NCBI GenBank assembly: GCA_024408335.1
Contig: JAKSVB010000001.1
Coordinates: 1 to 64,000 of the forward strand
Source of the DNA: Bacilli bacterium
Lineage (GTDB): Bacteria > Bacillota_I > Bacilli_A > RFN20 > CAG-826
Direction of reading: 5' to 3'
DNA length: 64,000 nucleotides
Shown in pieces: positions 51,632 through 59,617 of the stretch. The position numbers and the translations under genes are program-made. The notes under the pieces are model-generated. The model saw nothing but the letters and a program-made list of their open reading frames with translations, was not told the DNA's origin and did no database searches. Position 1 is the first letter of the stretch, and every line of letters begins with the position of its first letter.

Positions 51632-52366
51632 ATGAATATTGAAATCGCAAACAGATTAGTTGAATTAAGAAAAAAGATGGGTTTCTCCCAAGAAGAGCTC
51701 GCTGATAAATTAGGATTATCACGCCAAGCAGTAAGCAAATGGGAACGCGCTGAAGCTTCTCCTGATACCGATAATCTTATCTGCCTCGCTAAGTTATATG
51801 GCGTATCTCTTGATACATTACTTGATACAGAGCAATCAATTGAAGACATCGCTCGCGAGGTAAAAGAAAAGAAAGAAGATATTGGCGTTTCCAAAAACGG
51901 CATTCATCTTGTTGATAATGAAAAAGGCGAAGAAGTCGTTATCGATAACACGGGCGTTCACGCATACAAGGATGGCAAAGAAGTTGACCGCAAAGAACTT
52001 GATCACGAGTCGCGCGGATGGAAGATCGCTAAATCAATTACTTTCTCCGTTCTTATGTTCAGCGCTTTAATCACCTACATTCTCCTTGGTGTCTATGTGC
52101 CAAAAGGATGGGCAGCTTGCTGGGTTATCATCCTCATCCCTATGATCATCGATTCAATCCTTAGCTCAATCTCTCATAGAGACCCAGGAAAATTTGCAAT
52201 GCCTCTTGTCGCTGTTGCCGTTTACATTCCTCTTAGCTTCTATTTCCACATCTGGCATCCATTATGGGTCGTCTTCTTAACCATCCCTCTCTATTACGGT
52301 GCCGTTTCTCCATTTACCAAACACGATGACGATGAAGACAAGGATGAAAAAGGAAAAGATAAGTAG
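51632..52366 (+). CDS. XRE-family regulator with membrane domain
   Basis: A 244-residue DNA-binding membrane protein. The N-terminal helix-turn-helix is LADKLGLSRQAVSKWERAEA (about residues 20-40). A linker (about 70-140) includes a short beta-rich DNEKGEEVVIDNTGVHAYKD segment. Three or four membrane helices (about 147-230) follow, and a charged tail. Such XRE-membrane proteins may sense the envelope, but no target is known. ATG 51632 has GGAGGACAAAAGA; the longer frame starting 51401 lies in non-coding sequence. Confidence 0.85.
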   Translation: MNIEIANRLVELRKKMGFSQEELADKLGLSRQAVSKWERAEASPDTDNLICLAKLYGVSLDTLLDTEQSIEDIAREVKEKKEDIGVSKNGIHLVDNEKGEEVVIDNTGVHAYKDGKEVDRKELDHESRGWKIAKSITFSVLMFSALITYILLGVYVPKGWAACWVIILIPMIIDSILSSISHRDPGKFAMPLVAVAVYIPLSFYFHIWHPLWVVFLTIPLYYGAVSPFTKHDDDEDKDEKGKDK

Positions 52367-52384
52367 AATCATCATTAATTAAGA

Positions 52385-52410
52385 CGCTGACGAGAAAGTC
52401 AGCGTTTTTT
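52385..52410 (+). terminator. Terminator of the XRE gene
   Basis: CGCTGAC pairs with GTCAGCG over GAGAAA, then TTTTTT. Confidence 0.88.
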
Positions 52411-52436
52411 AAATGCCCATTCGCCCTCTTTAGTGG

Positions 52437-52442
52437 TATTAT
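52437..52442 (+). promoter_or_regulatory. Extended -10 directly before the exonuclease gene
   Basis: TGGTATTAT (extended -10) ends 6 bases before the ATG, with no ribosome site in between. Upstream is TGCCCA 17 bases before TATTAT. A similar TGCCCA with CTTTAGTGGTA lies before the cca-like gene (55650-55680). Confidence 0.5.
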
Positions 52443-52448
52443 TTTTCC

Positions 52449-53177
52449 ATGAAAATTCTCGACAAGAAATTAAAAGGCAAACGTTGTTTAGTCTTCGTAG
52501 ACTTAGAAGGAACTGGTTACAGTCATGAAATGATTGAGATCGGTGCCTATTTAACCACGATTGATGAACAAGGCTTCATTAATAAAATCGGCGCCCCTTT
52601 TAAGAGATATGTCAAAGCGCATCACAAAATCGGCCATTTCGTTGAAAATATGACCGGCATCACCGAAAAGACTCTCGAAAAAGAAGGAAAACCTTTTGCA
52701 GAAGTCCTCAAGGAATTCAGAAAATACGTTGGCAAATATTGGGAAGATTGCGTATTTGTCACATTTGGAAACCACGATATGGTTATCGTTAATAGAAGCT
52801 TCGAGGAAAACAAAGAAACCGCAAGCGAAGTTTTTGTTAGACAAATCAATAGGGCCAATTTCGATTTCAGTGCTTTCCTTGCACCATACGTTCAAGACTT
52901 AAACGGCAATCCATTGTCCCTTGCAAACTACCTAAAAGCATTCGGCGTGGCTTTTGAAGGAAAGGCTCACGATGCTTTAACCGACGCATATAACTTAATG
53001 GACCTCTATAAAGCTGTTTTGGATCACCCAGAAGTTCTTAAGAAAGAGTACATGAAGGCCCTAACACATTACCACCACGCTCCACAACCAGTCGTTAAGA
53101 TGATTAAGAAGCTTACCGACGGCGAAAGCGTAAGCCCAGCCGATTGGGAAAAAGCGGTTGAAGAGACTTTTGAATGA
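52449..53177 (+). CDS. DEDDh 3'-5' exonuclease (DnaQ-like)
   Basis: A 242-residue single-domain exonuclease. Exo I is VFVDLEGTGYSHEMIEIGA (Asp and Glu), Exo II FGNHDMVI, Exo III HDALTDAYN, so it is of the DEDDh type. The C-terminal 50 residues (about 190-242) are helical and not recognised. It could proofread or trim DNA or RNA ends. It is likely leaderless and overlaps recU by 4 bases, which suggests a role in DNA repair. Confidence 0.88.
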   Translation: MKILDKKLKGKRCLVFVDLEGTGYSHEMIEIGAYLTTIDEQGFINKIGAPFKRYVKAHHKIGHFVENMTGITEKTLEKEGKPFAEVLKEFRKYVGKYWEDCVFVTFGNHDMVIVNRSFEENKETASEVFVRQINRANFDFSAFLAPYVQDLNGNPLSLANYLKAFGVAFEGKAHDALTDAYNLMDLYKAVLDHPEVLKKEYMKALTHYHHAPQPVVKMIKKLTDGESVSPADWEKAVEETFE

Positions 53178-53767
53178 AGATCAACTATCCAGGCGGAGTA
53201 AAGCCAACAAAAATAACAGAAAACAAAGAAACGTCTCCTAAGAAGAGGCATATTTTAAGCGCAGCCAATAGAGGTATGGTCCTTGAAAACGAAATCAACG
53301 ACTCAAACCTTTACTACCGTGAAAAGAACATGGCCATCATCTATAAGAGACCTACACCTATCAATATCGTTAAGGTCGACTACTCTCGTGGCGCCATAAT
53401 CACTCAAGCCTATTTCGAGACTCAATCAACAACTGACTATAACGGGGTGTATAAAGGAAGATATTTGGATTTTGAGGCTAAGAGCACAAAATCAAAGACA
53501 TCATTCCCATTAAGCAACATCGCCCCTCAACAAATCGATCACCTTGAAAAGGTCATTGAGCATGGAGGAATCGCTTTCTTCATTATCTCAATCAACCCTC
53601 TTAACGAGGTCTATCTCATCGACGCCAAATATATTTGTAGCTTCTATAGAGAAAAACCAAGGAAGTCCATCCCTGTAGAATCCATAAAAGAGCATGGTCA
53701 CCTTATCAAAGAAGGCTACCATCCACGTTTAGATTATCTTCCTTTGGTTGATGAGTTCTTTTTGTAG
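53174..53767 (+). CDS. recU: Holliday junction resolvase RecU
   Basis: Endonuclease that cuts four-way junctions in Firmicutes. The N-terminus has NYPGG, then AANRGMVLENEINDSN, YRPTP-type segment, and the active site GRYLDFEAKSTKSKTSF (Asp, Glu, Lys). 197 residues. It overlaps the exonuclease gene by 4 bases and its end overlaps the convergent nth gene by 34 bases. No penicillin-binding protein gene neighbour, which is the Bacillus arrangement. Confidence 0.94.
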   Translation: MKINYPGGVKPTKITENKETSPKKRHILSAANRGMVLENEINDSNLYYREKNMAIIYKRPTPINIVKVDYSRGAIITQAYFETQSTTDYNGVYKGRYLDFEAKSTKSKTSFPLSNIAPQQIDHLEKVIEHGGIAFFIISINPLNEVYLIDAKYICSFYREKPRKSIPVESIKEHGHLIKEGYHPRLDYLPLVDEFFL

Positions 53768-54381
53768 AAAGAACAATATTGTTTAAGAGGGCAAGCCTCG
53801 CAATCTGGGTTTATCGCAAGACACCTAGTCCTGCCAAACATAATAACAGAATGATGAATGAATGCATGTTCTTCTTTTGGGAACGCTCTTTCTAATTTCT
53901 TCTCAATCGTGACAAAATCATCGTTTTTGCCGGCAAATCCCAAACGAATTGCTATTCTTTTCACGTGTGTATCTACTGGAATCAGCTGTTCTCCCCTTCT
54001 TTCCAAAAGGAAAACGCCTGCAGTCTTAACGCCTACTCCAGGTAATGTGGTAAGTGTCTTTCTATCGTTAGGGAGGATGCCGCCATACTCTTTGGTGACT
54101 ACTTGTCCTAAGGCTTTAATAGACTTGGCTTTGTTATGATATAAACCAAGTGTTTTGATGTCTTGTTCGATTTCCTCGATGCTTGCGTTTCCAAGCGCTT
54201 CAAAAGTTGGGAAATGCGAGAAGAGGGTTGGCGAGATTTTGTTAACGCTTTTATCGGTCGTCTGTGCGCTTAAAACAATAGCGACAAGGCATTCGTAATC
54301 ATTACTGAAATCTAAACCTGCAAAGCTATTCTCATAATCTTTATGGAGAAAGGCTAATACATCGGTTACTTTATTCGTCAT
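53734..54381 (-). CDS. nth: Endonuclease III
   Basis: Base-excision repair glycosylase/lyase. Helix-hairpin-helix and catalytic region LPGVGVKTAGVFLLERRGE (catalytic Lys), Asp in PVDTHVKRIA, and the 4Fe-4S ligands in CLAINPDCEACPLKQYC (C-x6-C-x2-C-x5-C). 215 residues. It is read directly after dnaD (TAATG overlap), as in Bacillus dnaD-nth. Confidence 0.96.
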   Translation of the reverse strand: MTNKVTDVLAFLHKDYENSFAGLDFSNDYECLVAIVLSAQTTDKSVNKISPTLFSHFPTFEALGNASIEEIEQDIKTLGLYHNKAKSIKALGQVVTKEYGGILPNDRKTLTTLPGVGVKTAGVFLLERRGEQLIPVDTHVKRIAIRLGFAGKNDDFVTIEKKLERAFPKEEHAFIHHSVIMFGRTRCLAINPDCEACPLKQYCSFYKKNSSTKGR

Positions 54382-55028
54382 TATTTAGCCCAAAGATCTT
54401 TTGCTAAAGCAATTGTCTCTTCGATGTCCTTATCCCAGGTTTCGCTTACAGCGGAACTGCCCTCTCTAAGGATGTCTTTTTCTTTTCTGCTGTTTTTGAG
54501 TGTATTGCCGATTGCCCTAATTGATTTCTTGTTTGTTTTGAGGGTATCGAGAAGAGCGTTTTTGATTTCTTCTACACTATATTTGGCATCGAGCCATTCG
54601 TTGATTGTTGAAAGCTCTAATGGGGTTAAGCTGCGGTTAAGGCGTCCTTCGTAGAAGGAATAGAGGCCATTAAGAACTTCTTCTCTTCCCTTATCGGTTA
54701 ATTTGCTAGCCTCACGGTCCATAATGTCTTTGAATGAGGCATAGGCTTTCTCTCTAAGGTTATTGAGGGAAAGAGTGAGTTTGCCATTAACTGTTTCATA
54801 AGAAATGAGGTTCTTCTTAAGAAGATCGTTCATTATGGCATCGATCTCACTTGGCTTTTTATTGATTTTGAGGGAGAGCATGTCTCCGTTGATGAAGGTG
54901 TTGCCTTGCTCTAAAAGGTGGTCGATCATCAAAACGACAACAAGCTCGTCGTCGCTTAAACCAAGCCTCTTGTAGCATTCAAGAAGGACATAAGACAAAC
55001 TCACTGCATTGATGTATGGATTTTTCAT
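54381..55028 (-). CDS. dnaD: Replication initiation protein DnaD
   Basis: Helicase-loading and DNA-remodelling protein of Firmicutes. N-terminal winged helix (about residues 1-95) and C-terminal DnaD domain (about 120-200) with the YxxxIxxAL-like region after TPLELSTINEWLD. ATG 55028 was chosen over 55043 because AAAGGAC precedes it and it overlaps the previous stop as ATGA. 215 residues. It is coupled to the cca-like gene before it and to nth after it. Confidence 0.92.
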   Translation of the reverse strand: MKNPYINAVSLSYVLLECYKRLGLSDDELVVVLMIDHLLEQGNTFINGDMLSLKINKKPSEIDAIMNDLLKKNLISYETVNGKLTLSLNNLREKAYASFKDIMDREASKLTDKGREEVLNGLYSFYEGRLNRSLTPLELSTINEWLDAKYSVEEIKNALLDTLKTNKKSIRAIGNTLKNSRKEKDILREGSSAVSETWDKDIEETIALAKDLWAK

Positions 55029-55642
55029 ATCTGTCCTTTCCATCCTTTTCTTTGCTCTTCCTTGAGCTTCTCAGGATTAATCTTTTCTAACAAATAGCGC
55101 ATTTCATTCATAGCTTTTTGGGTCTTTTCTTCGATTTGGAACCCAAACCTATCACTGAAACGCTCCGCCCTGACAATTCTTAATGGGTCTTCCATAATAC
55201 GAGTTTTTGGGTCTCCAATAAAGCGAATTGTTTTGTTTTCTAAATCTTTTTGGCCCTCACAATAATCTAGAAGATTATATTCTTCATCCAAATACATGGC
55301 GTTTACCGTGAAATCGCGTCGGACGTAATCTAGCTTTGGATCATTTACAAAACTGACGCTAGAAGGGTGTCTAGAGTCGTTATAAGCCCCTTCTACTCTT
55401 AACGTCGTTATGTCGATGTGTTTGCCATTATATGGATATCTAACGGCGCCAAACTTCTTAAACGTGAAATCAGCTTCAGGAATGAACTTCATTTCATCTT
55501 CTGGCGTAGCGTCCGTAACGAAGTCCAAATCATCTAATGAAAGCGACAGCAAATAATCACGGACCGTTCCTCCAACGACGTAGAGTCTAAATCCGTTCTT
55601 ATTGAAAATAGTTTTTAAATGGTCAAACGCTTCAATGTTCAT
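55025..55642 (-). CDS. cca: Very short CCA-adding enzyme / tRNA nucleotidyltransferase head domain
   Basis: A 205-residue class II nucleotidyltransferase containing only head and neck. Motif GGTVRDYLLSLSLDDLDFVT with the metal-binding aspartates, RRDFTVNAMY and DPLRIVRAERFSDRFGF are intact. Normal CCA-adding enzymes are about 380-450 residues; the body and tail domains that hold tRNA are missing. It is not a frameshift: the end overlaps dnaD as ATGA. It could be a real minimal enzyme, need a partner, or be a poly(A) polymerase-like derivative. No ribosome site; TGGTAACAT lies 9 bases before the ATG. Confidence 0.82.
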   Translation of the reverse strand: MNIEAFDHLKTIFNKNGFRLYVVGGTVRDYLLSLSLDDLDFVTDATPEDEMKFIPEADFTFKKFGAVRYPYNGKHIDITTLRVEGAYNDSRHPSSVSFVNDPKLDYVRRDFTVNAMYLDEEYNLLDYCEGQKDLENKTIRFIGDPKTRIMEDPLRIVRAERFSDRFGFQIEEKTQKAMNEMRYLLEKINPEKLKEEQRKGWKGQI

Positions 55643-55679
55643 TATCTAACTATGTTACCACTAAAGCGGTGCTGGGCAT

Positions 55680-55707
55680 AAAAAAAGATGACCTTGCGGC
55701 CATCTTT
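55680..55707 (-). terminator. Terminator of the HU gene
   Basis: On the minus strand AAAGATGGCC pairs with GGTCATCTTT (one GU) over GCAA, followed by TTTT. Confidence 0.88.
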
Positions 55708-55727
55708 AATTTGTCGGTAAGAAGAAC

Positions 55728-56000
55728 TTAGTTGAGTTTTTCTTTGAAGGCTTTTGAAACCTTGAAAGCGACAGTGTTTGAAGCAGGGATTTGGATCTTT
55801 GCTTGGTTTGAAGGATTTGTGCCTTCACGGGCAGCACGTGCTTTCTTTGAGAAGATACCGAAGCCTGAGAGTTTGACTTCTTCACCTTTAACAACAGCAC
55901 CAACGATGACGTCGAGGACTGCATCAACAGCAGCTTCTGCGTCTTTCTTTGAGAGTTCGGCTCTATCAGAAACGAGTTCGACTAATTCAGCTTTATTCAT
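55728..56000 (-). CDS. hup: DNA-binding protein HU
   Basis: Histone-like chromosome protein, 90 residues. MNKAELVELVSDRAELSKKD at the N-terminus and GFGIFSKKARAAREGTNPSN, with the DNA-binding arm around the Pro, give an unmistakable HU. AAAGGAGGAATAACTC is a very strong ribosome site. It has its own terminator. Confidence 0.97.
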   Translation of the reverse strand: MNKAELVELVSDRAELSKKDAEAAVDAVLDVIVGAVVKGEEVKLSGFGIFSKKARAAREGTNPSNQAKIQIPASNTVAFKVSKAFKEKLN

Positions 56001-56261
56001 GAGTTATTCCTCCTTTGCTAATTGGTCATAAGAAATGTAACATCGACTTCTCTTTCACGCAAGAAAAAATAAACGAACAAAAATGTAGATACCACCTAAA
56101 CTTTTCTCAAAACAGCGAAAAAGGTGTAAGGGCTTTCAGATGAAAAAGTTGATAAATGCTAGGAAAATCTAGCAAAAATGTACAAAAAAACGGTGAAAGA
56201 CCAACACGGCATCTAATGAATATTTTTTGTAATTCATTTCCGCTAAAAAAGCGCTAAAAAT

Positions 56262-57569
56262 CTATTTCTTGGCTCTATAAACGATGTTAACAGGAGTGCC
56301 ATCGAAGTCGAAAGCAGCACGGATTTGGTTCTCTAAATAACGAGTATATGAGAAGTGAGCTGACTTTGGAGCGTTGCAGAACATGACGAATGTTGGAGGG
56401 CAAACAGCGCTTTGATTTGCGAATGAAATCTTAAGTCTAGCGTGATTGAACTCAGGAGCTGGGTTGAGGTCTTGAGCATCTCTAACGATGTCATTGAGGA
56501 TGTTTGTTGGGATTCTGCGGTTATATGCTTCGTGGACATTTAAGATGGTTGGAAGGACATCTTGAACGCCTAAACCAGACTTGGCTGATGTGAAAATAAT
56601 TGGAGCGTATTCCAAGAATTTAAATTGCTTACGAATCTCTTTTGTGAACTCTTCTTTTGTGAGCCCTTTCTTCTTACCTTCATCCCATTTGTTAACGACG
56701 ACAATGATGGCTTTATGAGCGTCTGTAGCAAAACCAACAACGTGCTTGTCTTGCTCAATGATACCTTCGTCAGCGTTGATCAAAAGAAGAACGACTTCAC
56801 TTCTTTCGATGCTTGCTAAAGCACGGATTGCAGCATATTTATCAATCGCTTCAAAGATCTTGCCGCGTTTAACTAGACCGGCAGTATCAATGACGACATA
56901 GTTTTGTCCATCTCTTTCGAATGGGGTATCAATTGAATCGCGGGTTGTTCCAGCAATATCTGAGACGAGTGTTCTCTCATTAGCAAGCAAACGGTTTGAA
57001 AGGCTTGATTTGCCGACATTTGGACGGCCAATTAAACAGAATGTGATAGCCTCGCCATAATTAGGAATCTCTTTTTCTGGAAGCTTTTTGATTATTGAAT
57101 CAAGGAGATCGCCGATGCCGATACCGTGAGCGCCACTTACCGCTATAGGATCGCCTAAGCCAAGCGAGTAGAATTCTGCGGCATTGCCGATTTCGAGAAT
57201 GTTATCGATTTTGTTTGCGACCAAGACGACTGGTTTCTTACTCATGCGAAGCATCTTGGAGATGTATTTGTCATCAGCAGTAAGACCTTTGTTTCCATCA
57301 ACGACAAAAACGATTAAGTCCGCTTCTTTCATTGCCACTTCTGCTTGAGCCTTGATAAGGTCTTGGAAAGGAACGTTAAGGGATGTTAAACCGCCCGTAT
57401 CAATGACGGTGAATTCCTTTGTAAGCCAAACACCTTTGCCGTATATACGGTCACGAGTGACGCCTGGAGTTGGTTCAACGATCGATTTGCGCTCGCCAAC
57501 GATACGGTTAAAGATGGTGCTTTTGCCAGCACTTGGGGCTCCAACTAACGCTACTACGCCTAATGACAT
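56262..57569 (-). CDS. der: Ribosome assembly GTPase Der (EngA)
   Basis: GTPase needed for 50S assembly. Two G domains: first P-loop GAPSAGKSTIFN (the usual GRPNVGKS is altered), second GRPNVGKSSLSNRLL; both have DTGG/DTAG and NKID/NKWD motifs. C-terminal KH-like domain (about residues 350-435). 435 residues is normal. It overlaps the end of cmk by 10 bases. Confidence 0.96.
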   Translation of the reverse strand: MSLGVVALVGAPSAGKSTIFNRIVGERKSIVEPTPGVTRDRIYGKGVWLTKEFTVIDTGGLTSLNVPFQDLIKAQAEVAMKEADLIVFVVDGNKGLTADDKYISKMLRMSKKPVVLVANKIDNILEIGNAAEFYSLGLGDPIAVSGAHGIGIGDLLDSIIKKLPEKEIPNYGEAITFCLIGRPNVGKSSLSNRLLANERTLVSDIAGTTRDSIDTPFERDGQNYVVIDTAGLVKRGKIFEAIDKYAAIRALASIERSEVVLLLINADEGIIEQDKHVVGFATDAHKAIIVVVNKWDEGKKKGLTKEEFTKEIRKQFKFLEYAPIIFTSAKSGLGVQDVLPTILNVHEAYNRRIPTNILNDIVRDAQDLNPAPEFNHARLKISFANQSAVCPPTFVMFCNAPKSAHFSYTRYLENQIRAAFDFDGTPVNIVYRAKK

Positions 57570-58243
57570 GGGACCTCGATTCCTGTTTTCTCAACAATGA
57601 TCTTTAAGACAGCTTCTACTGATTCATCGATGTTAAGATTCGATGTATCAAGATGGACTGCATCTTCAGCTTCTCTAAGAGGAGCGAAATCACGGTGTGA
57701 GTCAATATAGTCACGTTTTCTGACTGATTCTTCAATTTCTTCTAAGGTTGTGGCGATGCCCTTTTCAAGGTTTTCGTCATAACGGCGTTTTGCTCTGGTT
57801 TCAACAGAAGCTGTTTGGAAGATCTTAACGTCTGCGTTTGGTAAAACGTATGTTCCGATGTCTCTTCCATCAAGGATGACATTTTTAGCGGCTGCTAAAG
57901 CACGTTGCATATCAACAAGAGCTAAACGGATTGGCTTCATTGCGGCAATGTAGCTGACTTTGCTTGAAACGACAGGCTCACGGATGACTTTGGTGACATC
58001 TTCTCCATTGCAAAGAACGGTTCCGTCTTCCTTTAAGTCGATGGTCATTCCTGGAAGAACCTTTACTGATTCTTCTTCGATTTCAGGGTTGAGTCCAGCC
58101 TTCTCGACAGCATATGTAACAGCACGATACATAGCACCTGTGTCGAGATATGTGAAATTCAAAATCTTTGCGACTTTTTTAGCGATTGTGCTTTTTCCAG
58201 CGGCTGCTGGTCCGTCAATGGCGACAGTAATAAAATCTTTCAT
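57560..58243 (-). CDS. cmk: Cytidylate kinase
   Basis: Phosphorylates CMP and dCMP. P-loop DGPAAAGKSTIAKKVAK; DTGAMYRAVTYA, GRDIGTYVLPNADVKIF and RRYDENLEKG match the family. 227 residues is normal. GAGGTAACAAC precedes ATG. Followed by der with overlap, the cmk-der order seen in related genomes. Confidence 0.96.
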   Translation of the reverse strand: MKDFITVAIDGPAAAGKSTIAKKVAKILNFTYLDTGAMYRAVTYAVEKAGLNPEIEEESVKVLPGMTIDLKEDGTVLCNGEDVTKVIREPVVSSKVSYIAAMKPIRLALVDMQRALAAAKNVILDGRDIGTYVLPNADVKIFQTASVETRAKRRYDENLEKGIATTLEEIEESVRKRDYIDSHRDFAPLREAEDAVHLDTSNLNIDESVEAVLKIIVEKTGIEVPCH

Positions 58244-58247
58244 GTTG

Positions 58248-58547
58248 TTACCTCATTACCCATAAATTCCAAGCGAGAATGAACCCAATGACGGCTATCA
58301 CCGTCACGATTAATTTAACTACGAGTTGGGCTCTTTTTCTTTTAGTGTAAACACTATAAGAAGTTCCTTTCTCTTTCTTGGTTCCGCTAGTGATGATTGT
58401 GCCAAGCGCATCGGTTGACGAAGCAATCATTGCTTCGTCAGATGCTGACGTTTCCTCAATAATTTCCTTACGTTTTGGGAACTTATTTTCAGGAGTTTTT
58501 TTAATACTGGCTCTATAATGAGCCCATTTCTTAGTGCGGGAATTCAT
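58248..58547 (-). CDS. Small single-pass membrane protein
   Basis: A 99-residue protein of unknown function: hydrophilic, basic N-terminal three quarters, then one membrane helix (about residues 76-96) and a short tail. It ends 4 bases before cmk and shares its transcript. TATATT lies 9 bases before the ATG with no ribosome site, so it may be leaderless. I do not recognise the family. Confidence 0.6.
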   Translation of the reverse strand: MNSRTKKWAHYRASIKKTPENKFPKRKEIIEETSASDEAMIASSTDALGTIITSGTKKEKGTSYSVYTKRKRAQLVVKLIVTVIAVIGFILAWNLWVMR

Positions 58548-58569
58548 AACTAGCAGAATATATTTTACT

Positions 58570-58588
58570 CTCTAAAGACCCTTTAGAG
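58570..58588. promoter_or_regulatory. Perfect inverted repeat between divergent genes
   Basis: CTCTAAAG-ACC-CTTTAGAG, between the small membrane protein (leftward) and the ferredoxin (rightward). A candidate operator or a hairpin in the leftward leader. Confidence 0.4.
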
Positions 58589-58642
58589 AAACTCTAGTTT
58601 TAAAAAATAGCGCTTATCAAAAAGGCGTGGAAACTTAATATT

Positions 58643-58670
58643 ATTGACTTTCGAGGGTCAAGGGCTAGAA
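58643..58670 (+). promoter_or_regulatory. Promoter of the ferredoxin gene
   Basis: TTGACT, 16 bases, TAGAAT, about 30 bases before ATG 58700, with AAAGGAGC as ribosome site. Confidence 0.7.
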
Positions 58671-58699
58671 TTATGGTACAAAAAAGGAGCAAATCCAAC

Positions 58700-58879
58700 A
58701 TGAAAAAAATCAAAGTTAACCAAGATGCATGCATCGGCTGCGGCCTTTGCATTGGTATGCATCCAGAAGCATTAGCATTCAACGACGAAAGCAAAGCAAA
58801 CGCTATCGCTGAAATGGAAGACGATGCTGCTGATGAAGTCATCGCTAGCTGCCCAGTTGCTGCTATCGAAGCTGAATAA
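58700..58879 (+). CDS. fdx: Single-cluster 4Fe-4S ferredoxin
   Basis: A 59-residue acidic electron carrier. Cysteines C-x2-C-x2-C in CIGCGLC and a fourth in CPVAAIEAE hold one [4Fe-4S] cluster; the second cluster of clostridial ferredoxins is absent. ATG 58700 has AAAGGAGCAAATCCAAC; an earlier in-frame ATG lacks signal. Radical-SAM enzymes like MiaB may be clients. The transcript runs into the transposon end, which forms its terminator. Confidence 0.93.
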   Translation: MKKIKVNQDACIGCGLCIGMHPEALAFNDESKANAIAEMEDDAADEVIASCPVAAIEAE

Positions 58880-58892
58880 GTAACTTGAAACT

Positions 58893-58923
58893 AAAAGGGG
58901 CTGTTGAAAAACCTATAAGGTGA
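58893..58923. repeat. Left terminal inverted repeat
   Basis: Matches the complement of 59636-59666 with one difference in about 30 bases. Confidence 0.85.
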
Positions 58924-58940
58924 GCAGCTCCTTTTATTTT
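58893..58940 (+). terminator. Transposon left end acting as ferredoxin terminator
   Basis: AAAAGGGGCTG pairs with CAGCTCCTTTT (one GU, 11 pairs), with an inner ACCT/AGGT stem, then TATTTT. So the left inverted repeat stops transcription that would enter the element from fdx. Confidence 0.75.
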
Positions 58941-58958
58941 GTAAAACAATTAGTTTGG

Positions 58959-58987
58959 CAACAAGCTTAGCTTGTTGAAAAACCTAT
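58959..58987. repeat. Inner end of the element with perfect hairpin
   Basis: CAACAAGC-TTA-GCTTGTTG is directly joined to GTTGAAAAACCTAT, the same bases as the terminal repeat, which overlap the transposase stop codon. Confidence 0.7.
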
Positions 58988-59546
58988 TTGCCATTTTTAT
59001 ATATTTCCAAATTGATTCTTCTACCCTTTTTAGCCAACCGCTTCATGCTCGGCGATTTGACATTCTCTTTTTCTAATTCGCTTGGGGCAGCCCAATATCT
59101 ATCTGGCTTATTCGTGGTATAGAATCTGAATAATTTAGCAATATTCATCCCTAAAGCGTTTAGCATTATTTCAGTCGAAACATTCTCTATTCCTCTTCTT
59201 CGTTGGGAGAGATGACTTTGCTAATGAATCTGCAAATCGTTGAATAATCTAACTGCGTTTGCTCCATTAAATAGATGTATCTGAGATCGTGTTTGCAAGC
59301 GTCTTCTATATCTCGCAGCGTTGATTTTTTAAACGCAAAGCCATACAAAACGGTAGCAAACAAATTGTAATAGTTTGAGTTTGGCCTTCCGCCTTTTTCC
59401 GTATTGTTTTTCACGTATTTCGAAACGACATCTCCGACTCCCGATTTTTCCAAAAGCATCAAAAATTTACTGATTTTCTCTCTTTCCTTCTCCTCTAAGT
59501 CGAAGGAGGGAAATAAAAACACTTTTCTTGTGATAAAATAAGGCAT
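58984..59546 (-). pseudogene. Transposase remnant (IS1182 family), centre deleted
   Basis: The N-terminal part (59187-59546, about 119 residues) has the DUF772-like KGGRPNSNYYNLFATVLYG and LRDIEDACKHDLRYIYLM pattern followed by QLDYSTICRFI. The C-terminal part (58984-59186) reads ENVSTEIMLNALGMNIAKLF, typical of the last helix of these enzymes, in another frame. The DDE catalytic centre (about 250-300 residues) is missing. ATG 59546 has GGAGGTATTGTAC in front. Not functional. Confidence 0.82.
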
Positions 59547-59578
59547 GTACAATACCTCCGTGAACAAGAATATTGTAC

Positions 59579-59615
59579 CAAAAGAGGCGGAATCTTATAA
59601 AATCGCCTCTTTTTG
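59579..59615. terminator. Hairpin upstream of the transposase
   Basis: AAAGAGGCG pairs with CGCCTCTTT over 14 bases with T-run on the plus side and TTTT on the minus side, a typical insulator inside insertion sequences. Confidence 0.65.
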
Positions 59616-59617
59616 CA

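Noticed and set aside
53940-53980. TTTTCACGTG as a parS half-site
   Set aside because: Inside nth and without the other half of the palindrome.
55025-55642. Frameshifted full-length cca gene
   Set aside because: The region downstream is a complete dnaD gene coupled by ATGA; no body or tail domain is found in other frames.
58984-59546. Two intact small genes in the transposon
   Set aside because: The parts match the beginning and end of one transposase, joined out of frame with the catalytic centre lost.
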